The position numbers and the translations under genes were made by a program. A stretch of DNA of 64,000 bases from a candidate division KSB1 bacterium (GTDB lineage Bacteria; Zhuqueibacterota; Zhuqueibacteria; Thermofontimicrobiales; Thermofontimicrobiaceae): contig JAPDPQ010000022.1 in the NCBI GenBank assembly GCA_034506395.1, positions 26,527 through 90,526 on the forward strand, written 5' to 3'. Positions within the stretch are counted from its first letter, which is position 1. Each line of letters begins with the position of its first letter. Under the pieces are notes generated by a model, which saw nothing but the letters and a program-made list of their open reading frames with translations, was not told the origin of the DNA and did no database searches. This document shows, in pieces, positions 46,692-56,192 of this stretch.

Positions 46692-47387
46692 CTATTCATC
46701 GCTGGAATTTCTCAGGATCAATAATCGGACCAGATGCATCAGAGCCACTGCAGTGGCGGCAACATAGGTTAATGCAGCGGCAGAGAGGACCTTCCGCGCG
46801 CCCCCAATTTCGTCTCTCGAAAGATAATTGCCAGATTCCAACAGGGTCAATGCGCGTCTGCTGGCGTTGAATTCCACTGGCAAAGTGATGACCTGAAAAA
46901 TCACTGCGCCCAAAAATAGCCAGATCCCGATGTCCATCATTGTTCCAGAGCGAAAGAAGAAACCAGCGATGAACAATGGGAAAGCCAGTTGCGATCCCAA
47001 ATTGGCTACAGGAAAAATCCCATTTCTGATGTGCAAAGGGGCATAACCATGATGGTGCTGCAACGCATGACCAGCCTCATGGGCAGCGACACCTAAAGCC
47101 GCAACTGAGGAGGAACGGTAGATTTCACTCGACAAGCGCAGCTTCTTTGCCTTTGGGTCATAATGATCGGTCAAAGTCCCGGGCGTCTCCTCAACCTCGA
47201 CATCGGCAACACGGTTAAAACTCAAAATATCTCGAGCTACCTGCGCGCCTGTGATCCCGCGCCGAGAATGAACTTGATGGTACTTGGCAAATGTGCTTTT
47301 GACTCGCATCTGAGCCCAAAGCGTGATCGCACCGCCCACCACGATCAAAATAAATTCTAACGGTGAAAATAAACCAAATATCGGCAT
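46692..47387 (-). CDS. Membrane zinc metallopeptidase (YugP/Zn_peptidase_2 family)
   Basis: 231 residues with an N-terminal membrane helix (10-25), the zinc motif H103-E-A-G-H107 in AAHEAGHALQHHHGY, and two or three C-terminal hydrophobic segments (about 128-147, 150-170, 200-220). FNASRRALTLLESG after the helices is typical of the family, as is the TPGTLTDHYDPKAKKLRLS stretch before the motif. It is a membrane protease of unknown target, here among envelope and cytosolic quality-control genes. AGGAGG precedes the start. Confidence 0.93.
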   Translation of the reverse strand: MPIFGLFSPLEFILIVVGGAITLWAQMRVKSTFAKYHQVHSRRGITGAQVARDILSFNRVADVEVEETPGTLTDHYDPKAKKLRLSSEIYRSSSVAALGVAAHEAGHALQHHHGYAPLHIRNGIFPVANLGSQLAFPLFIAGFFFRSGTMMDIGIWLFLGAVIFQVITLPVEFNASRRALTLLESGNYLSRDEIGGARKVLSAAALTYVAATAVALMHLVRLLILRNSSDE

Positions 47388-47501
47388 GGTAATGACCTCC
47401 TAACTCATTTTCAAATTTTGGTGTCAATCACGTGTATGAAATTTCCATATTCGTAGTTATCAAAAATAACGCTGACTTATAATAACTTGAACATCAAGTG
47501 C

Positions 47502-47738
47502 TCAACGCAAATTCGAGGCAACAGCTTCAATAATCCTCTTGATCCGCTGTTGCAAGACTTCTGCAGATTTTGGAGCCATAAGGGCGACGGCCAATCCGAT
47601 CAATAATAGACCAGGAATCAATGGAAAAACCAGCCCGAGCACCCCTACACTGAGGAGGATAATAACATAGAACTTTTTCTCCTCTTGAAATCTTTTCATC
47701 TCTTCATACAGCGAGTTTTTGCGTCTTATAGTTGCCAT
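47502..47738 (-). CDS. Small membrane protein, PGPGW-like
   Basis: 78 residues: a charged N-terminus (MATIRRKNSLYEEMKRFQEEKK), two hydrophobic segments joined by FPLIPGL (about 24-55), then a basic amphipathic tail. The LxxPxIPGLLLIxLGxAL arrangement resembles the PGPGW putative transmembrane family, though it is divergent. Function unknown. Its first 35 bases overlap the end of the upstream STAS-HATPase gene, so translation is probably coupled. Confidence 0.7.
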   Translation of the reverse strand: MATIRRKNSLYEEMKRFQEEKKFYVIILLSVGVLGLVFPLIPGLLLIGLAVALMAPKSAEVLQQRIKRIIEAVASNLR

Positions 47739-48618
47739 GATCGCTTTGCTTGATGTATTTGACTAAAATGAGTCGATTACCTGATTTTTCATCACTCAGA
47801 TACTCTATTTCATCTACCGAGCGGCGAATAATATGCAACCCAAACCCCCCAGTCCGCCGCTCTTTCACCGCTTGCTCCACATCATAGGGTCGATTGGGAT
47901 CAAATTTAAAGCTTTCTCCCCAATCCTGAATTACCACCACCAATCGCTGATCATCATAGCCAGCATAGACATCAATCCAGTTATCTGGGTAAGAAAAATA
48001 CGCATGCTCAACGACATTAAGGCACGCTTCATAGATAGTGACTTTAATTTTTCCGCGCTCTCGCAAATCAAAACCGGCCCGTTCTGCCTTATCCAGTACA
48101 AAATTGCAGATATCATAGAGCCGTTCTGCTTGGCTCGGCACGCGAATTCGATCTTTAGCAATGGCTATTAACCGCTGAACCCTATCGGAGTTGGAATCAG
48201 ATCGCTGCGCAGGTTCGTCCTTCTGTTTCTCAATAACAGTGACCTGCTCATCAATCGTGTGATTGCTTATATCAAACCGCGCAGCGGCAACAAAAGTTTC
48301 ACCGAACTCCTCAAGCGCTTCCTGTTCTGAGCAGCCGATCGATAAGTAAGTGCGAGGCGAAAAAGTCACCAGATTGTTGCGCGCTGCTGGTTTCAAATTG
48401 ATCAATTTGATATCTCCTCCCATCCTTCGCGCCTGGGAAGTCATAGAAATCAACGTGACGATAAACCGCGCTGGTGGCAAATTGATTTTTTCAAGATCCA
48501 ATATGAGGTTAAACTGATTTTCTTTGAAGTATCGTTGTAATAACCGTTCAAACTCGGGCAATCGTCCGGGCAATTCTGCCCCAGCTTCCAAAGCGACATG
48601 TAGAGGTTCTGATTCCAT
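47704..48618 (-). CDS. STAS-HATPase fusion, anti-sigma-type regulator
   Basis: 304 residues. Residues 30-110 look like a STAS (anti-sigma antagonist) domain: FNLILDLEKINL, then MTSQARRMGGDIKLINL and a YLSIG end. The phosphorylated Ser of the usual DSSG loop is missing (PPAR at 48-51). Residues 155-290 are a GHKL/RsbW-type ATPase: N box E197-ACL-N201-VVEHA, G1 box D232-WG, G2 box TGGFGLHIIR. A charged linker (about 120-150) joins them. Separate RsbV- and RsbW-like partners normally control an alternative sigma factor or a phosphatase; here they are one chain, which may keep the kinase in a fixed state. No target sigma factor gene is visible nearby. It starts 14 bases after the polyferredoxin stop. 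Confidence 0.85.
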   Translation of the reverse strand: MESEPLHVALEAGAELPGRLPEFERLLQRYFKENQFNLILDLEKINLPPARFIVTLISMTSQARRMGGDIKLINLKPAARNNLVTFSPRTYLSIGCSEQEALEEFGETFVAAARFDISNHTIDEQVTVIEKQKDEPAQRSDSNSDRVQRLIAIAKDRIRVPSQAERLYDICNFVLDKAERAGFDLRERGKIKVTIYEACLNVVEHAYFSYPDNWIDVYAGYDDQRLVVVIQDWGESFKFDPNRPYDVEQAVKERRTGGFGLHIIRRSVDEIEYLSDEKSGNRLILVKYIKQSDHGNYKTQKLAV

Positions 48619-48632
48619 AACTTTTTACTCGT

Positions 48633-50174
48633 TCAAAATTCAGCCTCCTGTCCCCACCGCTGTTGATGGGCATTCGTTAGAAACAATCCTCCAGGACCAG
48701 GAACCGGACATTTGGTCACGCAGATCCCACAGCCAATACACAATTTTTCATCCACGTAGGGAAATTTCACCACAGCAACTGTGCCGTCAGGCCGACGCGC
48801 CTCACGAATGTCGAATTTGATAGCTTTATCTGGCAAAGGACAATGCTCTTCGCATACCAAACAATCCTCGCCTCGATACCACGGGATGCAGCGGCTTTTG
48901 TCGAAATAGGCCGTCCCCATGCGTAACTGTTGCTTTTGTGACAGCTCGAGCGGATGGATGGCGCCAGTCGGACAAACTTTGCCGCACAGATTGCAATTAT
49001 ATTCGCAATAACCATGCCGGGCATTGACCAGTGGTGTCCACAGGCCTTCCCAACCAGATTCCAATAGACCAGGCTGCAGGCATGCCCCGGTAGTCGAACA
49101 GATTTTTACACACTCTTGACATCTCACACATCGATTTAAAAATTCTGGCTCAGGTAGAGCACCAGGAGGCCGAACTACCTGCCCAGTAGCTATTGGATTT
49201 TTGAAACCTGTTTTGATCAAGCCAAGAGCAATTAGCCCACTCGCAGATGAATACACAAATCGGCGGCGCGAAATATCGATGCGTTGCGGGGCGAATTTGG
49301 GCCTGAGCTGATAACTGATTGCACTGGTGGGACAAACTGCCACACAGCTCATACATTCAATGCATTCTGATCGCGCATGGCTCCGATAATCGGCATTGAT
49401 GGCGTCCATTTTACAAATGCGTTGACATTTGCCACAATCGATACATTTATCTGAAGCCACAGCAATACCCTGAGTGAATCGTAATGTCGCGAATGATCCA
49501 AATAACGCCCCCAACGGACAGAGATAGCGACACCAAAATCGTCGAGCGAGTAAGCCTAATAATAAGATTCCTATAAAAATTACCGCAAAGGTCATGCTTT
49601 GCTGAAAAAATATCGGGTTGATGGGAAGGATGCGCTGACGGAATAAATCATAAAGCGAAAACAATTGATCCTGGAGAATACCGACCGACAGCAGCAACTT
49701 GAGCCCAGATTCAAGCAAAAAGGCAATCAATGGATACACCGCAGCAGTCATGCTTCTGGTGATGATCACAATCGGATCGAAAAACCAGATAACCTGGGTC
49801 GAAAATAACGCTGCGATTAAAATCACAATTAAGATCGAATACTTCCAAGCGCGAAGCGGACGGATGGTATTGGGCTTTCCCCTCAAGAACTTTTGATGGA
49901 GACGATCGCTCAAGTCAATGACCGTGCCAAGCGGGCAAATCCAGCCGCAAAAATACCTTCCGATCAACAGCGACAACCCCAATATGACCAATCCAACAAT
50001 TAAAGTCGATATCAATATCTTTGTAGCTAAAAATGTCGCGATGCCAATCAGCGGACTGGATCTCAAAAAGAGATCTGCATTGATCCAGCTTTCATATGGA
50101 TATGCAGCGTAAAGAAATAAATAGATGAAAAATGTCAAAAAAAATAGCTGAGAAATTCTCCGCGCGGTAAGCAT
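48633..50174 (-). CDS. NapH/polyferredoxin-like membrane [4Fe-4S] protein
   Basis: 513 residues from ATG 50174; an upstream GTG at 50180 overlaps the GGAG site, so the ATG is preferred. N-terminal part with four or five membrane helices and the paired motifs CGWICPLG and CRYLCPLG of the NapH/NosR family. The soluble part has several ferredoxin-like clusters: CIDCGKCQRIC, CIECMSCVAVCP, CVRCQECVKIC, CNLCGKVCP, CLVCEEHCP and CIGCGICVTKCP, enough for about five or six [4Fe-4S] centres. A Tat-like RRRFVYSSASG in the middle suggests a fused export signal and helix. It probably carries electrons between quinone and periplasmic partners. Follows the DUF362 gene by 100 bases. Confidence 0.92.
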   Translation of the reverse strand: MLTARRISQLFFLTFFIYLFLYAAYPYESWINADLFLRSSPLIGIATFLATKILISTLIVGLVILGLSLLIGRYFCGWICPLGTVIDLSDRLHQKFLRGKPNTIRPLRAWKYSILIVILIAALFSTQVIWFFDPIVIITRSMTAAVYPLIAFLLESGLKLLLSVGILQDQLFSLYDLFRQRILPINPIFFQQSMTFAVIFIGILLLGLLARRFWCRYLCPLGALFGSFATLRFTQGIAVASDKCIDCGKCQRICKMDAINADYRSHARSECIECMSCVAVCPTSAISYQLRPKFAPQRIDISRRRFVYSSASGLIALGLIKTGFKNPIATGQVVRPPGALPEPEFLNRCVRCQECVKICSTTGACLQPGLLESGWEGLWTPLVNARHGYCEYNCNLCGKVCPTGAIHPLELSQKQQLRMGTAYFDKSRCIPWYRGEDCLVCEEHCPLPDKAIKFDIREARRPDGTVAVVKFPYVDEKLCIGCGICVTKCPVPGPGGLFLTNAHQQRWGQEAEF

Positions 50175-50274
50175 TAGCACTCCACCGAATTACGATTAGA
50201 AGCTGTTAGCGATGAGACAAATTAGGCACAATTTCACGATTGAAGGTACAGACTTATCTGATGCACTTTCGAGG

Positions 50275-51198
50275 TTAAGCTTTTAGATCGATCTTTTCGA
50301 TTTTCATTTGATTAAAGTCGAAGCTTCCCAGCCCTCGTTTTTGAGCCTCCACCAAAAAGCTGAGCTCGGTTGGCCGCAATCCAAACAGGGTGGCAGCATA
50401 AGCGTCTGCAGCCACTGGGTCGATGCTCGCAATGATGGTTTTTGTCTCTTTCACATCATTGAGATTACCGCCCTGAGGGCCATTGTTCACCAAAATGCGA
50501 ACTGCATCAATAATCGTCAATTGCGGCCGAATAACCGTATTGAGATCAACGATCTTTTGATCGAAATGGTTATGGATTTGCCCGCGATTACCGCCGATGA
50601 TGCCCATGGTATTTTTGAGCCCCAGTGTAAGGCGCGATAATGAGTGATGTTTTGCGATCGGGACGTTGATATAGACATCGGCTTCCAGCGCGTCAGCATA
50701 GAACGGCCACGATTTAAGCTGCTGGCCATTTGGAATTGCAGCGGTTTTAAACTTTTGCTCATAGATATGACTCACCTCGGCGCCTGCCTGCCGCGCCAAC
50801 TGTTCGATCTGGCTGCGATGGTAGCAACGTCGCGGCTCATTGCAAGTCCGATCGAAAACCTTGACTTTGCTTGCCCCAGCGTGGAGACACAATCGCACGA
50901 TCTCTGCCACTACCTCGGGATTGGTCGTAGCTGCTTGTTCTGGCACCCGATCCCAGCCGATATTTGGTTTCACAACCACCACATCCCCTCGTTTTACAAA
51001 TCGCCCAATACCACCCAGGGCTTCAATTGCTTTTTGTACCATGGCCGCTGGTAAACCATTTTGGACCACTGCCAATCTCGCATGGCTTTCAAGCTGGTCA
51101 TAACTTCCGAACAAAGCACCATTGGAAATTCCCCCCGCAACGGCCGCTCCAGAAGCTGCCGCTATTCTTAAAAACTCTCGCCGATTCATTGCTTTCAT
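50275..51198 (-). CDS. Tat-exported DUF362 protein
   Basis: 307 residues from ATG 51198, chosen for GGAG eight bases upstream; a longer in-frame start 45 bases earlier lacks such a site. A twin-arginine signal MNRREFLRIAAASG (4-17). The DUF362 body shows VVVKPNIGWDR, TTNPEVVAEIVRLCLHAGASKVKVFDRT, INVPIAKHHSLSRLTLGLKNTMGIIGG, and D in SIDPVAADAYAA, the usual order of motifs. The family is poorly characterised; members often neighbour ferredoxins and iron-sulfur proteins, as here with the polyferredoxin downstream. Here it lacks the C-terminal ferredoxin domain seen in some relatives. Confidence 0.92.
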   Translation of the reverse strand: MKAMNRREFLRIAAASGAAVAGGISNGALFGSYDQLESHARLAVVQNGLPAAMVQKAIEALGGIGRFVKRGDVVVVKPNIGWDRVPEQAATTNPEVVAEIVRLCLHAGASKVKVFDRTCNEPRRCYHRSQIEQLARQAGAEVSHIYEQKFKTAAIPNGQQLKSWPFYADALEADVYINVPIAKHHSLSRLTLGLKNTMGIIGGNRGQIHNHFDQKIVDLNTVIRPQLTIIDAVRILVNNGPQGGNLNDVKETKTIIASIDPVAADAYAATLFGLRPTELSFLVEAQKRGLGSFDFNQMKIEKIDLKA

Positions 51199-51805
51199 TG
51201 AAAATCTCCATTCAGTTTTGATGCTTTCATTCTTTTTCTTCAAAGCTTATCGCTTAAAACTTGATGAACGAATCATAATTTAGTCATATGTTAGCTGTTG
51301 TCTGATTATATACAAAAAAAATTCCCAATAATCAAGCGAAAATTTCTGGCTGAGTGACGCATGAAAAGTTTTGCTGAATGAATTTATATGCAACTGTCTA
51401 ACCCTATGAATGCTCAATCACCTACTCTCGAGTTTACTCAGGAAAATTTTTCATTCGATGAATCCTTTTTTGATCCCAAGAATCTAATCCTTTTGACGAA
51501 ATTTTTTTGTAATCTTTGGAACAAATGACCGATAACTACATTTAACTGCAATTTAAAATCCAGTAACGACTAAAATATATTTCTCTAACTGTTGACCTGC
51601 CGCTCAACTAATCAAATCAATCAAAATCAATTGAGGCTTTCTGAGCGAGGGTATCTGAGCTGAATCGCCATGTGTCAGATCCAGCTTTGGCCAAGGTTTT
51701 TCGCAGTTATGAGATCAAATATCTGAAGCGATTACTGGTAGCATTAAGCGTTTTTATAGTTAAATCAGCTTTTGAATCCATATTTTTTTAGGAGAAAGAA
51801 AAGAC
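51199..51805. other. 607-bp divergent intergenic region
   Basis: Lies between the minus-strand DUF362 gene and plus-strand fusA, so it should contain promoters for both. It is AT-rich with several T runs; no boxes stand out and no gene or repeat copy was found. AGGAGAAAG at 51790-51798 is the fusA ribosome-binding site. Confidence 0.5.
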
Positions 51806-53899
51806 GTGTCAAGTTTATTACCATTAAGTAAGGTCCGCAATATTGGGATCATGGCGCATATAGACGCTGGAAAAACAACCACAACTGAACGAATTTTGTA
51901 TTATTCTGGCAGAATCCATCGACTGGGGGAAGTCCATGATGGCAGTGCGACGATGGATTGGATGGAGCAAGAGAAGGAGCGCGGCATTACAATTACCGCT
52001 GCAGCCACGACAACCAAATGGAACGGCCATGAGATTAACATCATTGATACGCCAGGCCATGTCGACTTCACCGCTGAAGTGGAGCGAAGCCTCCGCGTGC
52101 TGGATGGCGCGATCGCGCTGTTCTGTGCCGTCGGCGGTGTGCAGCCCCAATCAGAAACGGTTTGGCGACAGTCCGAAAAATATAATATTCCGAAAATAGC
52201 TTTTATCAACAAAATGGATCGCGTTGGGGCAGACTATTTCACTGTCGTAAAAGAAATTGAGCAAACGCTCAATGCCAATGTTGTTCCAATAGCTATTCCA
52301 ATTGGTCAGGAAGATCAGTTTGTTGGAATCATCGATTTGGTCGAAATGAAAGCCATTTATTATGATGACCAAAATTATGGGCTCACCTATACTGAGACTG
52401 AAATTCCATCGGACCTAAAGCCGCTGGCAGAAAAATATCGAAACAATCTGATCGAAAAGATAGCAGAACAGGATGAAGAACTTTTCGAGCTATATGTCTC
52501 TGGTAAAGACATAACAGAGCAGCAGATTCGAGCAGGAATTCGAAAGGCAACGATCAACCTTGAAATCGTTCCTGTGATGTGCGGCTCCGCATACAAAAAC
52601 AAGGGCATCCGTCGTCTGCTGGATGCGATTGTTTACTATTTGCCATCGCCAGAAGATCGGCCCCCAGTAATTGGGATAGCAAAACAAGGAGATACTGTGC
52701 CCCAACGGCTGCCTTCAGACGATGAGCCCTTCTCAGCGCTGGTATTTAAAATTATGACCGATAAGCATCGCGGAAAATTATCCTATATCCGCGTCTATTC
52801 AGGCTCGGTGAAGGCCGGTGAGTTCGTATACAATTCTACGCAAAAGCGCCGACAGCGAATTGGCCGGATTTATCAGGTCCACGCGAACAAAATTGAGGAG
52901 CGTGAGGCAATTTATTGCGGTGAAATTGGCGCGGTTATTGGATTGAACGAAACGATGACGGGTGACACCATCTGTCACGAGGAATTTCCGATTGTCTTAG
53001 AGGCGATCGAGTTCCCGACCCCTGTGGTGTCCGTTGCCGTTGAACCGAGCAGCCGTCAGGATCGGGATAAATTGGGGATAAGCTTACAGAAATTGGCTGA
53101 TGAGGATCCGACGTTCAACGTCCGGGTTGATCGCGAGACAGGAGAAACCGTCATTTCAGGCATGGGAGAATTGCACTTAGAAATTTTGTTGGACAGACTG
53201 AAACGAGAGTTTAATGTCGAAACGAAAATCGGCACCCCTCAGGTCGCTTATCGGGAGACCATTTATCGCAGCGTAACTGAAACCACCAAATATGTGAAAC
53301 AGACGGGTGGTCATGGCCAATATGCCCATGTGGTGATCGAATTAGAGCCGCTTCCTCCTGGCAAGGGATTTGAATTCATCAACAAAATCGTCGGCGGCGT
53401 GATTCCCAAAGAATATATCCCTGCGGTCGAACGCGGGATCATCGACGCCATGGAGAAAGGGCCCTATGCTGGCTTCCCAGTGGTCAATGTTCGCTGCACG
53501 TTATTGGACGGCTCGTATCATGAAGTGGATTCCTCAGAAATGGCATTCCGTACGGCAGCGGCCATTGCCTTCAAATCGGCCTTTCAAAAAGCAGGCCCAA
53601 AGCTGCTGGAGCCGATCATGGCGGTCGAAATTACCACGCCAGAAGATCATCTGGGTGTCATCACTGGAAGCATTGCCACCAAGCGCGGCAAGATTTTGAG
53701 CATGGACATTAAAAATGGAACGCGGATTGTTAAAGCGCAGGTCCCTTTGGCAGAAATGTTCGGTTATACCAACGAGCTCCGCAACATCACTTCAGGTCGC
53801 GCCAGTGCTACTATGCACTTTAACCATTACGAAGTCGTTCCATTCACCATTGCTGAAGAGATCGTTCAAAAGCGAAAAAATGGGAAGAACGGCAAATAG
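51806..53899 (+). CDS. fusA: Elongation factor G
   Basis: 697 residues, starting at GTG 51806 with AGGAG about ten bases upstream. GTPase motifs are complete: AHIDAGKT (17-24), the switch region [19 protein letters not shown] and NKMD. The domain IV/V part contains [37 protein letters not shown] and [20 protein letters not shown], as in ordinary bacterial EF-G. It moves tRNA and mRNA through the ribosome after peptide transfer. It stands alone rather than in the usual str operon with rpsL, rpsG and tuf, so it may be a second copy or a relocated gene. Confidence 0.98.
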   Translation: MSSLLPLSKVRNIGIMAHIDAGKTTTTERILYYSGRIHRLGEVHDGSATMDWMEQEKERGITITAAATTTKWNGHEINIIDTPGHVDFTAEVERSLRVLDGAIALFCAVGGVQPQSETVWRQSEKYNIPKIAFINKMDRVGADYFTVVKEIEQTLNANVVPIAIPIGQEDQFVGIIDLVEMKAIYYDDQNYGLTYTETEIPSDLKPLAEKYRNNLIEKIAEQDEELFELYVSGKDITEQQIRAGIRKATINLEIVPVMCGSAYKNKGIRRLLDAIVYYLPSPEDRPPVIGIAKQGDTVPQRLPSDDEPFSALVFKIMTDKHRGKLSYIRVYSGSVKAGEFVYNSTQKRRQRIGRIYQVHANKIEEREAIYCGEIGAVIGLNETMTGDTICHEEFPIVLEAIEFPTPVVSVAVEPSSRQDRDKLGISLQKLADEDPTFNVRVDRETGETVISGMGELHLEILLDRLKREFNVETKIGTPQVAYRETIYRSVTETTKYVKQTGGHGQYAHVVIELEPLPPGKGFEFINKIVGGVIPKEYIPAVERGIIDAMEKGPYAGFPVVNVRCTLLDGSYHEVDSSEMAFRTAAAIAFKSAFQKAGPKLLEPIMAVEITTPEDHLGVITGSIATKRGKILSMDIKNGTRIVKAQVPLAEMFGYTNELRNITSGRASATMHFNHYEVVPFTIAEEIVQKRKNGKNGK

Positions 53900-54135
53900 A
53901 GATTATGCCTTTGGGGAAAGGGCATCTGTTTGGTAAAATACTGGATTCTAATCCAATGATGCCATCCCCCGATTGCAGAAATCTTGACATTACCCATTGG
54001 ATAGGATAAGCGCGAGAAAAGCTTCGCGGCAGCTAACAGGCTTCCAGTGTAACAACTCAATTTGAGTTGATAATTTTGCACAAGAAGCTATTATAAATCC
54101 TTAAAGCGATAATTTCAAAATCGAAAATGATACGA

Positions 54136-54175
54136 GGCCAATATTTCATCTTTGAATGGAATATTGGCCTTTTTT
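54136..54175 (+). terminator. Rho-independent terminator of fusA
   Basis: GGCCAATATT (54136-54145), 14-base loop, AATATTGGCC (54160-54169), then TTTTTT. It lies about 235 bases after the fusA stop. Confidence 0.92.
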
Positions 54176-54209
54176 ATGCAAATCATTTATTGTCACCCCA
54201 AATTTTCTC

Positions 54210-54238
54210 TTGACATTGACCGAAAAATGTTATATAAT
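54210..54238 (+). promoter_or_regulatory. Consensus sigma70 promoter
   Basis: TTGACA (54210-54215), exactly 17 bases, TATAAT (54233-54238). A full match to the sigma70 consensus; transcription should start near 54245 and drive the lipoprotein protease. Confidence 0.93.
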
Positions 54239-54309
54239 AGCGTAAATTTTATGCAATGTCCCTTCCATTCAGGTTACATTCACCAATCACTTTTTCAACA
54301 GGAGGATTT

Positions 54310-55422
54310 ATGAACCGAGCCCCAAAATTATTAGCGGTCCTCTCCGTTGTTCTTGCGCTGGCTTCTTTCGCGATCTGGATGAGTTGCGAGAAAACGACAC
54401 AATCCCCGGTAGAGCCGACTGTGCAAGAGCCGATCCAGCTAAACAAAGCACACCCTCAAATTCAGGCGACTATGGCTATACAAGAAGCCCATACACCTGA
54501 TTTGATGTCCAATCCCGAAGTCGTCGGAACCGCTGTCACTCTTACCGCTGATGGCAAACCAGCGATCATGGTGATGACCAAGACCGATAAATTAAAGCTT
54601 GGGAAAGATATACCAGAATATATTGATGGCGTCCCTGTGGTCATCGAAGTCACTGGTGTGATCCGACCCATGAAAGTTCCCAGCGGAGGAGTAAGCCATA
54701 CTGCGAAGCAGACCCCACCGATTCAATTGGGGACCTCCGGCGGTTGGAGATACGATTTGGCCAATGGCTATTGCTGCGGCGGGACGCTGGGATCATTGAT
54801 CACCAAAGGCGGAAAGAAATATATCCTCAGCAATTATCACGTGTTTGAATCCGATATCGTCCTCGGTGGCAACAATCGAGTCGCTCAGACCGGCGATCCG
54901 ATCATTCAACCAGGCTTGATCGATGTTAGTTGTAATGCGGCCAATGCGCAGGATGTTGCCACACTGGTGAAATCGAGCAGCTTGCCTAATTCTAATGTCG
55001 ACGCTTCCATTGCTGAAATTATCCCTGGCATGGTGCGTGAAGATGGCGCTATTCTTGAAATCGGAACAATTTCTTCGCAGACCGTGGCTGCTGCAATCAA
55101 TCAAAAAGTCAAAAAAAGCGGACGGACTACTGGTTTGACCCGAAGCACCATCTCTGGGCTGAACGCCACGGTGAGCGTTGCTTATGATAATGAATGCGCT
55201 GGTGGTGCGGCATTCACAAAAACCTTTACTGGACAGATTGTTGTCAGCAACCGTGCCAGCAAGTTCCTCGCAAGTGGCGACTCGGGATCGTTGATGGTCG
55301 AGGACGTCAGCACCAATCCGCGTGCTATTGGACTGCTTTTTGCAGGCAGCAGTTCAACCGCCATTGCCAATCCGATCGACCAGGTGTTATCGTTCTTCGG
55401 CGCTACCATGGTTGGAAATTAA
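54310..55422 (+). CDS. Lipoprotein trypsin-like serine protease
   Basis: 370 residues from ATG 54310 with AGGAGG 4 bases before it; a longer reading begins upstream without such a site. Signal ending MSC, Cys26 as the lipid anchor. Residues about 65-121 form a small domain, NPEVVGTAVTL...IPEYIDGVPVVIEVTGVIRP, found before the protease part and alone in the neighbouring lipoprotein. The protease domain has His177 (SNYHVF), Asp231 (NVDASIAEI) and Ser325 (SGDSGSLMV), a typical triad; a CC pair at 155-156 and Cys208/Cys296 could form disulfides. Probably on the cell surface or periplasm facing membrane leaflet. Strong promoter and terminator frame it as a single-gene unit. Confidence 0.9.
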   Translation: MNRAPKLLAVLSVVLALASFAIWMSCEKTTQSPVEPTVQEPIQLNKAHPQIQATMAIQEAHTPDLMSNPEVVGTAVTLTADGKPAIMVMTKTDKLKLGKDIPEYIDGVPVVIEVTGVIRPMKVPSGGVSHTAKQTPPIQLGTSGGWRYDLANGYCCGGTLGSLITKGGKKYILSNYHVFESDIVLGGNNRVAQTGDPIIQPGLIDVSCNAANAQDVATLVKSSSLPNSNVDASIAEIIPGMVREDGAILEIGTISSQTVAAAINQKVKKSGRTTGLTRSTISGLNATVSVAYDNECAGGAAFTKTFTGQIVVSNRASKFLASGDSGSLMVEDVSTNPRAIGLLFAGSSSTAIANPIDQVLSFFGATMVGN

Positions 55423-55446
55423 GAGTCAATATTAATTATTTAAACC

Positions 55447-55484
55447 GCAAAAACGTCCACTGGAGGAAAAGTGGACGTTTTTGC
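55447..55484 (+). terminator. Rho-independent terminator after the protease gene
   Basis: GCAAAAACGTCCACT (55447-55461) pairs over 15 bases with AGTGGACGTTTTTGC (55470-55484) around GGAGGAAA. The T stretch lies in the 3' arm. It starts 24 bases after the protease stop. Confidence 0.88.
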
Positions 55485-55504
55485 ATTATTGCCGATTAGG
55501 AATT

Positions 55505-55822
55505 ATGGATGGCTCTATCATTAAATATTTTCTGTTGGCAATGTTGGTCATTTTGATTGCCACATGTCAGAAAAACAAATCGGAGATCACCATGGATCAG
55601 CAAGAATTTCAGCAGGTCAAAGCCGTGATGGATTCACATGTTGATTCATTAATGGCTATTGAGGGTGTGGTGGGCGTTGCGATTGGAGCAATGGAGAATA
55701 ATCGCTTATGCATTAAAGTCATGATCAAAACTGACGATCCGAATTTGCGTCAAAAAATTCCTAAGAACCTGGATGAGGTTCCAGTCGTCGTTGAGGTCAC
55801 TGGGGAGATCAGAGCTTTCTAA
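55505..55822 (+). CDS. Small lipoprotein equal to the protease's N-terminal domain
   Basis: 105 residues from ATG 55505 (TAGGAAT just upstream); a longer reading overlaps the terminator. Lipoprotein signal with LIATC, Cys21. The rest aligns with residues about 65-121 of the upstream protease: LMAIEGVVGVAIGAMENNRLCIKV against LMSNPEVVGTAVTLTADGKPAIMV (differences at about half the sites), then IPKNLDEVPVVVEVTGEIRAF against IPEYIDGVPVVIEVTGVIRPM. It has no protease domain. It may bind, inhibit or compete with that domain, but this is inference. The terminator between the two genes means it depends on readthrough or its own promoter. Confidence 0.8.
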   Translation: MDGSIIKYFLLAMLVILIATCQKNKSEITMDQQEFQQVKAVMDSHVDSLMAIEGVVGVAIGAMENNRLCIKVMIKTDDPNLRQKIPKNLDEVPVVVEVTGEIRAF

Positions 55823-56192
55823 TTTGAATGTGACTATCAATCGAATCTGAATCCCTTTTGCTCGATGTTTTCACTTACCAAAGCAGTCATTGAAGCATAA
55901 TCCAGAAATGACCGCCGCATGACCGATTTTCATCTGAAGTTCGATTATTTCCGAATCGCCTCTCCCTCAGATTGCCAATCGTCTGATCCGAATAATCAAG
56001 AAGTAATATAAAAATTTTACCCTCCAAATTGCAGGCCGATCGAGAAAATCCGATTTTTAAATTTTGGGTTCTTTGATTTCGTCAAGATGCCGAAAAGATA
56101 TTGATTTGTAATGCAAGGAATTTCTTGGATATTGGGCAAAATTTTGATTCCTGATTGGCAATCGCCCATTGCTCAACTGCCAGATGCCCCTT
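55823..56192. other. 370-bp convergent gap
   Basis: Lies between the small lipoprotein and the converging minus-strand synthase-like gene. No gene, repeat copy or strong terminator seen. Confidence 0.5.

Larger units (their letters stand above)
53900..54309. other. 410-bp gap after fusA
   Basis: No gene. It holds a 17-base palindrome CAACTCAATTTGAGTTG at 54053-54069, the fusA terminator at 54136-54175, and the consensus promoter and AGGAGG of the protease gene. Confidence 0.75.
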
